From Fagopyrum homotropicum (taxonomy: Eukaryota; Streptophyta; Magnoliopsida; Caryophyllales; Polygonaceae), in contig BSWB01000002.1 of NCBI GenBank assembly GCA_033239125.1, positions 110,956,443-111,020,442 on the forward strand: a stretch of DNA of 64,000 nt, written 5' to 3'. The position numbers and the translations under genes were made by a program. The notes under the pieces were generated by a model. That model ran no database searches. It was given only the letters and a program-made list of their open reading frames with translations, and was not told the origin of the DNA. Below are positions 11,142 through 23,588 of this stretch, in pieces. Numbering within the stretch: position 1 is the stretch's first letter; each line of letters begins with the position of its first letter.

Positions 11142-12426
11142 TCTCCAACATCAATACAAATAATCAAGTTCGGCAATTATCTTTTCATTATAAAAGCATG
11201 AGTCAAATTTATAATTGAAGACAACTTTAATGCTACTTGATTTAATGGTTTTAATTTTTTTTACTTTTATATTTGTTTTTATGTTTTGGAACAGTATGTT
11301 AGGATTTGGCTTATTACTTTTAAACCTTTATTTAATTTTAACATGCACGATTTTAGATTTTAGCTAAACAATATCTTAAACAATGAGGTTATATTTCAAC
11401 CGGAAAAAAAAAACTCACTCCACCCGTCAAGTCGGAGTATACAAATCACAAAAGCTACAAGTACAAGTCGTGTGAAGAATTTAGATGACAAATCAGATAA
11501 TAGAAGTTGTTATTCACCCATCACCCGACTATTCCCCTAATTTGTAAACTTAGAATGTGTTTGGTAGGGGATTAATGGGGTAATTTTAGATTGAAATTGT
11601 AGGATTTGTTTTGTTTTGTATATGTGTTTGGTTAAAGATGAAGATTATAGGGGAAATTGCAAAAGAAGTTAAATAAGTTTAATGATGGATAAAAAAAACC
11701 GTACCACCAAAGTTAATGTAGATTATTCTCCTCTCGTGATTTCTGATTCCACAGACGCCCCCAACATAAATAAAAGTCCACGACAAAAGAGAAGAAACAA
11801 ATCTTGACCAATTCTCCATTCGTTTTTCACCATTACAAATGAGTCCACAGACAAATTGTTAATTCTTCCTAGTCCAATCTTCTAGAAAGAATTAAGTTCC
11901 CGTACAAACCCTTGTTGTATATTTGTAGTTAGTACAAAACTATGGTTCTCAAGTCTTTGTTTGTAGAACATCATAGGGAATGCTAGCGTTGCTTATCCCG
12001 AGTGTGAATGTCAAGCTAGTTATCTGATGATGCTTTTGTAGGAATTTTTTTCTTCCATGCATCTTTGGTTTTGAACTTGCGGTCGAAGGTGAGGATTCTA
12101 GGACTTCCATTGTCAAATAACTTAACATTATAGGGAAGAGATTGAAGCAGTTCGCAGTAACAAGAAAGTCGAAGATGAGAAGAAAGGCTGAAGACGAACA
12201 CCACCAAAGATGGAGCAGGCCTCTGTTCAAAGAAGCGCTAAAGATGGAGTAGCGGCAAGAGCAAGTACCGAACAAATTGCCAAGCGAAGCAACAAAATAA
12301 TTTAGTTAATGATAGTTACATAACACACATACTCTTACATGCTCTTCTACAACGTCGAAATCGAGTAATCTCAATGACGTAAAAAAACTAGACCTGTAAC
12401 TCACAAAGCTACTGTACCCAATATGT
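11142..12426. other. Region downstream of GCN5, including its 3' UTR
   Basis: Lies 3' of the GCN5 stop codon on the minus strand. The first few hundred bases left of 12427 are the likely 3' UTR. No polyadenylation signal can be singled out. The remainder is AT-rich, with no gene recognised. Short minus-strand frames at 11949-12275 have no recognisable similarity. Confidence 0.4.
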
Positions 12427-15400
12427 TCACGGTGGAAGCTTGGTAAGAGCTTGAAGCCCAGATTGAACTTTACTTGAGAAATGGCTTTCAAGCCTGCATA
12501 TTTTACATGCCAAAAACTAATTCAGCGCACCACTAAAACGGACATATTATCACAGTAGGATTAATATCTTGACAGGGAATACGTACCTGGTAGAACATTT
12601 GTAATATATCGTCTCAGGGGAATTGTAAGTGCGAGCATTTGCAAACATCCTCTTGGCGTCTGCAATGAACATCTCCAGGGTTACATAGTACTGCTCCGAA
12701 TCCACCCTTTTCGCCATTGTTTTCAGGTCTGCAGTCAAACAAATCTCAGCAAACAGATTCGTATTGACCCACATTAAAAGTCAAACGCCTAGAGCTTACC
12801 CATAGCATCTTTGATAATTTCATAATAATCTGGTACATCACGGGAATCAACTGGCTCCTTGAAGGGCCAAACATCAGGATGCTCGAGCATGGTCTGCTTA
12901 CACAGAACCGTAAGGAACCACTCCGAGAAAAACACAATGCAGTCGCAAAATGTGATGGAAGTGTACAAAGTTGCTACTTGACATTTTTATAAGATCCACT
13001 AAAAAAGGAGGGTTTCGCCATGAGAAGAGAAATATACTCACCTTAAGCAGAGAGCGCATGAATGCAGTTAGAGATTTTGGACTTGAGGCACCGTCTCCAT
13101 TCATTAATACTTTGAAACGTGTATGGCCATATTGGTCAGGAGTCCACCCAGCCTCTCCTATCATGTCATGCATTATAATGTTAAATCACAAGATAGCAAC
13201 AGACTTGAAAAAACCTGTTGTAAAATAGAAACAATACAAGATCCACATAAACAATAAATTAAAAAATTTGGTTTGAAAAACATGATTTTATAAAATTATG
13301 GTCGACGTCCTAACTTGCTCATAATAAATCAGGGATTTTTCCATTTTGTGTCCTTAAGTTTGGTCTTTTTCAGTCGGTGGCCACTACTTCTGATTTTTTT
13401 CATCTGGTACCCTTAAGGTTTAAATTTTTTTCCACATTATACCCTTTACCTGGTTTAATGTTTAAAATTTTAAATTTCATAACATAAAGCCCGGTTTAAT
13501 ACAAAGAATCACAAAAACCACTAATCCCACCACCCCATACCCACTTGACGTTTCACCTTAGCCACCAATTGAACCCTTATTCTGCATTGGATGCCTCTTT
13601 CTATTACAAATATAATGGATGAATGATATATACATGCAACAACACCGTTAGCCGCCACCAATCACTTATATACAGTGTAGTTTGCACAATGTTCAAGAAG
13701 ACGCTAGACGCAGACGGAACGGAGAGGCACCGTCTACCGTCCAGACGGATTCTAGACGGTCAAGACGTTTTGGCTTATTTTCATGTATTTTTCCCTAAAA
13801 TGCATGAAAATAAGCTAGTTACCACAACTCACAAGAGTCACAGCACTTAACATTCAGAATTTCGAAAATGAAAACTAATTTGTTTAGGGTTTGGTTTTAG
13901 AAATTAGGGTTTTGAACCGTCTAGACCGTATTGAAACCGTCTATAACGTCTAACCCCGATTTTTTCCGTCTTGAACCGTCCAGTATCTAAACGCGTCCAG
14001 GAAGAACAATCTAGGGCAAGTCGGGACGGTTGATGGCCGTCCACCGTCTAGACGGCGTAGATGGCCGTGTTTTAGAACACTGAGTTTGCACCAGCACCGC
14101 TCGTGACAACTATTGCATACGCTGTTGTCATTAACCACATCAAGATTTTAGTTCATAACTAGTCTAATATCCGCACTTTGTGCGGGAAAAAAAATGAAAA
14201 TTTATTATCTAAACAATTTACAATTTTTTTTAAAAAAAGCCCTAAATGTTAAGAAGAATATATTAATATCAATTTGAGTAAATCATGTAACAAAAAATTA
14301 ATTATTAAATTTATAATAATAGTCAAAGTGTTAAATAAAAAAAATTACGTAACAAATTTCTAATTTATTTTTTAATATTATTACCTATAACTAAAAAATT
14401 AAAGTTTTTGTTTAAAAAAAATGTTTTTTAAAATCGATTATTTAAAAAAAATGATTTAATAAAACGATTATTAAAATCTTTATTAACGATAATACAAATT
14501 TTTTAAATAAAATATTGTTATATCTCATATTGTAACCAATAAGATTTAAATGTTAGTTCGGATTTATTTTGTAAAATTTAGAATCCAAACAAAATCCATT
14601 GAAATCTCTAAATTCGGTTAGGTGATATGGTATTTTTTTAAAATTATTTTTATAACCGTAAGATATTGAAAATGATGACATGAAATTATTTTTGTTGAAT
14701 TGGCATAATGAGATGAAAAATATTTTAATTTTGACTTAAAACATTTATTGAATAATGGCATAATAGTAATTAAAATGTGGCAAAATTGTAAATATTTGAC
14801 AAAAAGTTCTAGGTGGCATGGTTAAGGTGTTGACATGTGGACAAGGGTTCTATTTTAGTAGTATATATAGATTCCACAACCCCTGATTTGAGACCAAACG
14901 AAAAAAATCCATAATTCAATGACCTAAAACACTATATTGTGAAAGATAAGTAGTTGGAATGACCCAAACTCATGAAAAATACTTAGGAATCAACGATAAA
15001 AAATACTAGAATCTCTCATTTCCTAGAATCGCTGATTCTGATACCTTTTTGCTACCAAACCCAGGACTCGGTTTGAGTGATTCCGAAACCGATTCCTCAT
15101 TCCTTCGGATCTAAGAGCACATCGCAAGAAGATACTCTATCAAAACATTACTCCATCAGAACACTAGCCAAAATATGATCCTTTCGTATAACGAAATGCT
15201 AATTCCTTCTACAACAGCAGATAGCTGAAATATGGTTCTCTTCTCAGAACAGTAATGGTTTTATTAGCATGCTATCAACATAGAAGATAATTGGCATAAC
15301 GCAAAATGTGATGCTAGTGTGCTACTACTAGGTTTACCTCAATAAACTGGCATGGCTAAGTACATTTAATGTGAAAAGTATTGTCAAAAAACTGTAAAAA

Positions 15401-18400
15401 AGAAAGATCAGCCAGGAAACATACTAAATCCAGCAATATCCTCAAGCTTGAAAACTTTCTTGGGAACTCCAGCTTCATTCTACATAAATCACCAAATAAT
15501 TAGACAGCACAACAGCATAGGATGCTACTCTGCAACAGGAAGTGCTAAAAGGCCATTCTCATGCCATTTCAACTAGTAAATCATTTTATTGATGTACCAG
15601 ATTAGTTGTTACAACGAACTGTATAGATAATGGTACTAAAAGCTACAGGAAGTGACAAGAACCTTCTCAAAATCAAGCTTAGGGTGGATTGTGTGACAAT
15701 TTGAGAGTTCTCTGATCTTCTTATCAATGGCCTACATTCTCCAAAATAAAATCACATTGTTAAGTCCAAAACAGAATATCCAGAATCAGTGCAACTGTGC
15801 AAGAAAAATGACAGTTACAAGTCCTACTATAAAAGCAAATATATGAGTACAATTGCCACCATATAGTTAGACAATTCCATTTTAATTGCTCAACGATATT
15901 TAGCAACGTCAGTTGACTTCACATGTAATTAGCCATTCTATATCTCTGATTTGCCAGCTTTTATTTTCTGCTGTAATTTACTTTATAGTTCTTCATGGGT
16001 CGTTCTTGTATATTTAAGTGCTTCAGCCGTCTGTTGGAACGAATAGTGATTTGATCCTCATATGGTATCAGAGATCTAGGTTTTTTCATGAACCTGAGTT
16101 TGTTGTTTCAAGCACTTGTTGCTGAAACTTTTACCAAGCAAATCTCTATATTTCATATCCTTTTCTTTATGTGCCTATTGAATGGATTCTAGACAGGTGC
16201 AAGCGAGCACATGACTAATTCTCAGTTTTCCATACATTCCAGCCATAATCTAAACAGACAATTTATAGATTTAATAGGTCACTGGTTCAGTTCTAGGCCA
16301 AGAACCACTAGAACTTCCAATGATCTCACCCTTAAAAAGCGGCTTCTTGCACGCACACTCTCAAACCAAATTTCCATTCATTAACTGGTTAAGTAAATTA
16401 GTTGGTATGCATTATTTCATCAATCTGGATGTATTCTAGACAACCAACATGTGGGGATGGGTACTGGTCTAAACTAAGGAGATTGTTGGTCACTTCTGCC
16501 TTGACTCTCCTAAGAAAAGCAGCAACCAAGTTGCAATGCCTTGAACACCACAAACACCAACACAATTTGGTTGCTCCATCGTAGACTTGGGCATCCCTCC
16601 TATTAACTTATAAGGTACTTGTATCCTCGAAAATTTTAAGGAATAGACATTCCTTCTCTTTCATGTGATGTGTGGTTCAACAATTCAAACACACTTGATT
16701 TTTTCCCTGTTAGTAACATCAAATGCAGTACATTGTTTCAATTAGTTCACAGTGACACTTGGGGACCATCTTCTATTCTTAAGATTTCTTGATCAAGATG
16801 ATTTGTTTCATTTTTTTTCGATTATACAAGGATTACATGGGTTTTTCTTTTAAAACAAAAAATATGACGTCAATAGCATCATCTCTTTGTTCCTTTATGT
16901 AGAACTTCAATTTGGGATGCAAGTAAAAAGATTCAGGACCAACAATGCCAAATATTACTTCAATCCATTGGTGCTCTTTCTCGAAACCAAGTGATTATTC
17001 ATGAATCATCATGTGTTTATTGTACACAACAAAATGTGATTATTGAAAGGAAAATAGGCATCTTCTTTAGGCTACTCATGCTCTCCTTTCTCAACACAAT
17101 GTTCCATAACATTTGGGGGTTAAGTTCCTCTTACCACTCATTTTTCGATGAATAGTCTCCCTTCCAAAGTTCTAAATCTTCAAAGGCCGTTGACTGCCTC
17201 AAATATACCTACTCAGGTTACAGAACCACTAATCTTCTCCTTTAGGGCGTATGTCCTACATGTTCATGATCCACAATGTGATATGCCATCAAATGCAGAA
17301 TATGTGCTACCAACCAAGCACCTCAAAGCCTATGTCTCCATGGATGTGACATTTGTGAAACCAGATCTTTTTACCCCTCAAATGGGATCTTTAACAACCA
17401 TTGGTTCAAAATGTGATCCTCTTCAAAACATTTTGCCTACATTGAACTCCTTACCTTTCCAACATGTCCAGTAACCAAGCAACATCAGAGCTACGACCCA
17501 AGCAACCTCAGAACCTAGATCAGCCTTCACAACCTCATATTAATGAGGTTGTATACTCACCTAATTCAATATCCAACATTCCACATCACATGCCAATGTT
17601 TTTTTCTAAGGTCTATACAAGGAAATAAAGATGCATTCTAACCCAACAACAAGATAACTCTCCTCCAGCTGCAGGATCTGAGAGCACATTACAAGAAGGT
17701 ATTCCATCAGAGTACTAGTCTATTTTTTCATCTTGTCCAGAAATACCGCAGTTAGAGCTACCCATTACCATCAGAAAGGCTGCCCACTCTAGAACAAATA
17801 ACCCACTATATCCTTTAGTCAATCACGTGTCCTTACATTAACTTTATCCCCTCTCGTAACAAACTTATACCAGCCATACACCACATCTTCATCCCTAATA
17901 ATGCTTTAGAAACTCTAAAGAAAAAGGAGTGAACGAAACCTATAAGAGAGGAAATGTATGCACAGGAGAGTTTAACACCTGGAAGCTTGTTTACAAACCC
18001 TTTGGATAAGTTATCTTTGATTGCAGGTGGACTTTTACTCTCAAATACAAGGTTAATAGACCCTTTCAGAGTTATAAGACACGATTGGTTGATAAAGGTT
18101 TCACTCAAACTTATGAGATTATTAATCAACTCTCACCTTTTCACTACAACAATACAGCGTTGAATAAAGGTTTGCTCGATTATGTTCCTTGAAAAGGAAG
18201 ATTTATATTGTTTGTTAATATTATTTACCATCCCTTAACTTCACTCCGTTCGTATTTGAAACTACCTTACATTGTCAAAGTCAACAAGTTATAACCGGAT
18301 ATATAACTATTTCTTAGTTATACAAATTACTCGAGCATATGGACATAGAAAAAAAATCAATTAAGAAACAACATGACATGCCATAGTCTTTAGCAGCACT

Positions 18401-20858
18401 AACATCTTTCTGCTGAGCAATCATAGTGGACAGATCAATAAATGGAAGCTTTGGATCAATCCTGCATTCCATAAGAATACCTCCATCATAGTCCTTGATA
18501 TACCTGATACAATGTATCACATTAGCACATCTATTGATGGTGAACACCTTAATACATCAGGATTATTAACTTAAGAAATCAGGCAACCTCCGAAAGCACT
18601 ACACCAAATGTGAATGTGTCTTATGTGAGAGAGATTGTGCATATAAGATAAATGAATCATACCCATGCCATCTATCCTTATCCAATCTGATCTCCTTTGT
18701 AAAACCCTTCAAGGAAACGGAAACAAGATACATGATTTCGATCAAAAGAGCACAATATCAATTAAATAAGTTGTCCATAATTTATAATTTTGGTGATTTC
18801 AAAAAACCACCAGCTAAATCAATGTTAATCGGGCAGTACCTCAGTCCAAAGAAGAATGGATGGCAGGGAATAAGAATACAAGATCAATGATTATGATTAT
18901 CATTCCACTATTTAGCAACAGGCCATGCTTAAATTTCATAATGGGCAACTAAGAAATACCTGCTTGACAAAATAACCAACAGCATTATTGTCTGCATATG
19001 TTAGAAAATGAGTCAATCCATCAGCATCACGTGCATGTTGTTTCAAGTGGTTCATCAGCCTAGTTCCATAACCTTTCACTTGTTCATCTGATGTGATTGC
19101 ACAGAAGGCTATTTCCCCAAACTTTTGGCTACAAATCATGGACCATAAGTTTAGAAGTTTGAAGTGCAAATTGAAGATATGTACTAGGAAAGAGGGGTGT
19201 ACACTTTGGAGTTGAACAATCAAAATCACAGAGCTAATCCATGAAAGAAAATTATGTATTTAGACTATGCTATCAAGGAATCTAGAAAAGTAGTAAAACT
19301 AACATAGAAACAATTGGTACAACCTACAAGAACCTGATGCAGAAGACTTGTTCAACATATGGTCAAACGAAAAATGACAAAGAAGTGTCCCTTATGTGCA
19401 AAAGGTTTAAGAAGTGCACCTTATTGCAAATATAACCTAGGGAATGAATATTGCTAACCTGACATATGGACGGTATGTGATGCCTCCCACGACCAGGTTT
19501 TTCTTGATTATCATGACAGACTTATGGTTTCTGCCAACAAAAACAAGTATTTAAGAACTGAAGAAGAGAAAGTATATCACAATTCACAATCAATAAGGAC
19601 CTCATGAACATGGAAAAAAATTTCATAGAAATGATATCTACATTAAAGGAACCCCCATCAACAATACCTGTCCATGACTAGTCGAACAATATATTCCTTG
19701 GGCATATTAGGCAGTTGTCTGGAAAATATATTTTTCAACCCTATCAACCTGGTAAGACAATACGATGACATGTCAGTTTTTATATCTCCTCGTAAATAAA
19801 GATTATTTCACGGTAAAGAAGACCAATGAACAAGCATGCACAAATATGGTAATACAAAACAATGCAGTGGATATAGTCATGTACATACCAAACCATATGT
19901 TCATCTTTCCCATCATTAGAAAGACAAATAAACTTTAGCCTTCCCGCTTCCTCCTGCATGATTCAGATGAATTACTCTTATGAGACGATGAAAACAAATA
20001 GCACTAGCGATAGAGTTGCCAGTTCTGTCATCTACATCAGATCAAGCATTATCATATTGTTTGACCGTTCCAAGGAAACTGAAAGAGCAACACATTCACA
20101 AGCTCATCTTCAAGGTAATCTTGCATACTAAAACAACAAAGAAACGTAAACAGCCACTAAACGGAGCTACTTCTCTGGTAAAAGAGCAGGATTTATTCAG
20201 AAACTCCAACTGAAATCCGAATTTTATTTAGAAAACAAACAACTAGCCCTGGTACCTTAGTAAAAACTTCCATACGGATAAGTCATACCTCTCGCTTCAA
20301 GGTCTCTTCTCTGGCACAATACGCTCCACTTATTTTCTTAACGGTATCCTCTTTCCCCGCACCTCCAGAGGCACTGCCGCCAGCCCCAGCGGCCGCCGCA
20401 TTGGTCCCGATCGCTCCAGCTCCATCCTTAGCCGGCTCAGGAGTCTCAACTTTCACGGAATTCTCGCGTTTAATCTTCGTATTCCCCGCTGAAGCAGCCC
20501 CGGAGTTCTCGAGGCGAGCCGTGGTGAAGTTGCGGATGGAAGAATCGTCGTAATCATCCTCGTCGTCGTCGACAGCGACATCAGATTCTTCGTCGGAGTC
20601 AGAGTCCCCGGCGCCACCACCTCGGGCACTGATGCTTTCGAGATCGTCGTTGGAGGTCAGCCCGCCGTCGCGAGTGTCGGCAGAGAAGGTGGCGGTGGAA
20701 GAAGGGGGAAATGGAGGAGCGTGGTCGCCGGAGGAAGGAGGAAGTTTGCGCTTGTGATTTGAGGAGGTGGCGGAGGCTGAGGCGGTGGAGTGCGACGGTG
20801 ATTGTGACTGGGAGCTCCGGGATCGAACGGCTGCGTTCAGGTGCGAGTGACCATCCAT
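12427..20858 (-). CDS. GCN5: GCN5-type histone acetyltransferase, 13 exons
   Basis: Exons on the minus strand: 20858-20289, 19953-19889, 19748-19668, 19530-19459, 19128-18960, 18706-18663, 18503-18404, 15731-15663, 15479-15425, 13157-13042, 12893-12800, 12728-12587, 12493-12427. All introns are GT-AG and phases match, giving 547 residues; the Arabidopsis protein is about 568. The product is the catalytic subunit of nuclear SAGA-type complexes and acetylates histone H3, notably Lys14, to activate transcription. Residues 1-190 are a low-complexity acidic plant N-terminus (SHSTASASATSS, DDDEDDYDDSS). The GNAT domain follows: catalytic Glu268 in KFGEIAFCAIT and the acetyl-CoA loop QVKGYGT at 279-285, then YADNNAVGYFVKQGF. 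The bromodomain covers about 440-540, with the acetyl-lysine-binding Asn514 in ARTYNSPETIYY. No inactivating change was seen. The start at 20858 was chosen because homologues begin MD-HS-HLNAA; an in-frame ATG lies 24 nt upstream. Introns 7 (2.7 kb) and 9 (2.3 kb) are swollen by mobile elements. Confidence 0.96.
13687..14082. mobile_element. hAT-type MITE in GCN5 intron 9
   Basis: A 396-bp element flanked by a perfect 8-bp direct repeat AGTTTGCA at 13679-13686 and 14083-14090. It starts CAATGTTC and ends GAACACTG, so the tips are inverted repeats (CA-A/G-TGTTC). The interior is full of inverted copies of CCGTCTAGACGG and related strings, for example around 13730-13765 and 13915-14055, so the strand could fold extensively. 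The 8-bp duplication and CA(A/G)TG tips fit the hAT superfamily. It encodes no transposase. Confidence 0.9.
14159..14871 (-). mobile_element. Non-autonomous Helitron in GCN5 intron 9
   Basis: Read on the minus strand, the element starts TCTATATATACTACTAAAAT (5' TC) and ends CTAG at 14162-14159. A hairpin CCGCAC-AAA-GTGCGG (14185-14171) lies about 8 bp before the end. The flanking bases are A at the 5' side and T at the 3' side, so it sits in an AT dinucleotide with no target duplication. All four features are diagnostic of plant Helitrons. At 713 bp it has no Rep/helicase gene. Confidence 0.88.
16063..18180 (+). mobile_element. Decayed Ty1/copia element in GCN5 intron 7, antisense to the gene
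   Basis: On the plus strand a primer-binding site TGGTATCAGAG (16063-16073, initiator tRNA-Met type) is followed in order by integrase pieces VHSDTWGPSS near 16750, HESSCVY-TQQN-IIERKIG near 17000-17060, the LPTKHLKAYVSMDVTF block near 17310-17355, and the RT start WTFTLKYKVNRPFQSYKTRL plus VDKGFTQTYE near 18030-18120. All are broken by stops and frameshifts. The RT catalytic part and a 3' LTR were not found, so the relic is truncated on the right. The upstream LTR probably ends just before 16063 but its start could not be set. Confidence 0.82.
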
Positions 20859-21100
20859 CTTTCCGATTTGGGAATCGACCAAATCTCTTAATCGTCAATT
20901 TCCTAAGGAATTATTGGGTACATTCAACGTTTGAGTGCTCAAAACACACATATAACGAAGGATACGTGCTTTTCAATATACAATGTTTGAAAAAAAATCA
21001 AAATTAAGTCAATTTGTAATTCTTAGTTTTGGTATTTAGGGTTTTAGTTGAATATGGGAAATTTAAATTTTGTTCATTTTTTAGTTAGTTTTGCATGAAT
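20859..21100 (-). promoter_or_regulatory. 5' leader and proximal upstream region of GCN5
   Basis: Sequence directly 5' of the GCN5 start on the minus strand, with a short in-frame upstream ATG at 20882. No TATA box can be assigned with confidence, which is usual for housekeeping chromatin genes. Confidence 0.4.
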
Positions 21101-22020
21101 TAAAGCTTGAATCATGTTATGAATACATGAATTGATATTATTTGATAACAAATTTGGTCAATAGACGATTAAAATGCACAAAACCAAGAAATTTACTATG
21201 TCGAGTTGTGAAAACAATGTTTCACATTGGGTGCCTATGTTGAAATCGTGGAGTCCGGATCACATTGGTAGTCGATGTGGAAAGAACCTTATTACGTTGA
21301 AAGGGAATGTGAAAATATCATTTTCCACGTTGAGAGTCAATATGAAAAAACCGTTTTGCATTGGGATCCACTGTAAGTTTTCAATTTGCGCATTTTGTTG
21401 AGAATGTGATTATTTCGTTTTTACATTAACAACATACGTAGATCTATTTTTCTAATTTACAAAAACATAGGTGCAACTTTTGTTTTAAGTGCCTATAACT
21501 TTTTGGCATGTATTTTCAAAATAATTTATCTGGTCAAAATAGTATAAAAAAAAATTAATAGTGATAACTAGCTAATGTGATAAAGTATATATCACCTATC
21601 AGTTTGTCTGTTTGTTTTGTAGTTTTATCTTTTAGTTTGATCTTATCTTTGATAGAATATAAGATCATGTAGATTTTACCTTACCTCATTTGAAGATAAG
21701 ATCAAGGAGAATTAGGGTTTTAGGACATCTCATCACCCTATAAATAAGGTTTTTCAACAATTAGATTAGATATCTCCTCTTCCACGTTCTAATTCACTTT
21801 CCACCACTTTTATCTTTGGAGATTGTTTGATGAGCCCTAGTTCAGAGGACTTGTCCCCTCCTCGATCATTAATAAAGCTTGCTTTTCTTTTTATAAGGTA
21901 TGTGTGAGTGATCCCCCTTTGTGTATAGGATTTGGTGAGCCCGACTTGTATTGATCTGTGATATTGGACTAATTTTTTGTATTGGTTGTACGTCTATGTG
22001 TTATGGTAGTATTAAATATA
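21101..22020. other. Intergenic stretch with repeated half-palindromes and an LTR-like block
   Basis: Between about 21210 and 21385 there are four related units of the type TTCACATTGGGTGCCTATGTTGAAA, each an imperfect palindrome about 40-50 bp from the next. From about 21575 to 21905 there is a block beginning TGTGATAAAGTATA, with a TATA-like box (CTATAAATAAGG near 21740) and AATAAA near 21870. This is the layout of a solo LTR, but no second copy or target duplication was found. Confidence 0.35.
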
Positions 22021-22027
22021 TTATACG

Positions 22028-22345
22028 TTAGGGGTGGGCAAAGCCATTCCGATTCGCCGATCCAGTCCGAAAAATCCGTTGACCCAATAAAAAAACCCTA
22101 CCCGTTTTGATGCGGTCCGAATCCAATCCGGGGGGATCGGATACGGATCGGAATTTTAGACATCCGGATATCAACGGATACCCGGATAAAAACGGATATC
22201 CGGATAATCCCAAATATCCGGATATTCACGGATCACCGGATATCCATGGATCATCGAACATCTAGATATCCGCGGATCATCGGATCGTCTCTAACCGGTA
22301 GATATCCGGATAGACCCGGATCGTCAGATAGCTCTGGATTGCCGG
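22028..22345. repeat. Degenerate ATCCGGAT repeat block
   Basis: Begins GGGGTGGGCAAAGCC and then carries many copies of the palindrome ATCCGGAT or close variants (CGGATATCCGGATA and similar), spaced 10-20 bp apart, ending near 22345. Blocks that start GGGGTGGGCA and run into CGGAT repeats are seen in plant MITE-like elements. The right end and any target duplication could not be fixed. Confidence 0.6.
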
Positions 22346-22674
22346 ATAGTCTCACATAACTATATATTTCTGGATATCTGGCTATTAAACTTTTTTTTTT
22401 ATAATATTAAATTTATTTGTTTTAGGAAGGATAAATCAAGATTGTATATTATAATTTTGTACTAATATTTATATTTAAAAATATATTAAATACGAAAATA
22501 TTTGAGTTAGTCAAAGTAATTAATTAATAATGTTAATGATGTGGGACCATCTCCAACACGTCATCAAGGACCAGTTACTAGATCACAAGTTAAAGCATTG
22601 GACAAGCCAGCTACACCTTATTCGGATCCTATTATGGAAGGAGTAATCACGAGGTCAAAAGCAAAGGTTGTCTA

Positions 22675-23568
22675 GATGTAGTCACAAGCATACTCACAAC
22701 ACGTACACTCAATGAGACCTTACTCACCCTCAGGAAACCTTTGGTGACATTACTGACAGTAATTGGAGAGCCAAGTCACGACCAAGAAGATCCATCATGC
22801 ATAGAGGAAGGTTATGACGAGGAAAGAGTCTTAGAGAAGAAATCTCGGTCCGCCTCAAGGAATCTCGCCCGAGATTTTCAACCGAGATTTGTCCTCTCAC
22901 ACGCGCTTGAAGATCCGGCCATGATCTTCTATCTTTGGCAATATATTTTTTATATTTTGTTTCTTTAAACTCTTAAACTATCTTAAGGAATTGTTAGTTT
23001 TGATCCTATCTTTGGGATTATCACTTTTATATCTTTTCAAAGATATCTTTAAGAAGATATCCTTTCTAGTTTTCATAGTTGATCTCTCTTATAAATAGCC
23101 TTAGTGGAGTAGATTGTTAGAGAGATTAGATTTGATATATTTCCACAAATTGTGTGAACTTGCAGCTTCGTTTATGAAGTTTGTATTTTATTCATTCCTA
23201 TTCAATCAAAAAGAGAGCATTTGATTAAATCGTTGTGAACTCCTTGCTAGATTGTGCTTGTGTGTGTTAATCTTGTGTAAGGTTAAAGAAGTGAGGGTCA
23301 AGGTAAGCTCTTCGTTAAGGGGTTTTGACACATCATCGATCAAGGTTCTTTGCGGGAATATCTTGGTTCATATCTTCCTATACTTATATTTATCATTCCA
23401 TATTCATCTTCTTATCTTTCCATATCATTCACTAATCCGTTTTTTGAGTTTCTTAAAATTTCGGATCGTTCTTCACGAAATCTCGCCCCAAGATTTCTTC
23501 TATCCATCCGAGATTTGTGTCCGACCTAGGACTTTCAACCTAGATTGGGAACTATGGCTTAACCCCGC
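22675..23568 (+). repeat. Probable 5' LTR of element F
   Basis: Boundaries are approximate. The region lies just before a tRNA-Met-type primer-binding site, has a TATA-like box TATAAATA at 23090-23097, and ends near CCCCGCA. It contains the palindromes AATCTCG-CC-CGAGATT (22861-22876) and further half copies. No partner LTR is in the window, so the start is inferred. Confidence 0.5.
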
Positions 23569-23575
23569 ACCAAAG

Positions 23576-23588
23576 TGGTATCAAAGCG
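23576..23588 (+). promoter_or_regulatory. Primer-binding site of element F
   Basis: TGGTATCAAAGCG matches the initiator tRNA-Met type site (consensus TGGTATCAGAGC) with one change. It lies a few bases after the probable LTR end and would prime minus-strand cDNA synthesis. Confidence 0.65.

Noticed and set aside
17148..17474. A 108-codon frame in intron 7 of GCN5 read as a host gene
   Set aside because: It contains the copia integrase block LPTKHLKAYVSMDVTF and lies in order with other copia blocks.
20859..20882. Upstream in-frame ATG of GCN5 (MVDSQIGK)
   Set aside because: Known homologues start at the MD-HS-HLN position, so the ATG at 20858 is preferred; the upstream one remains possible.
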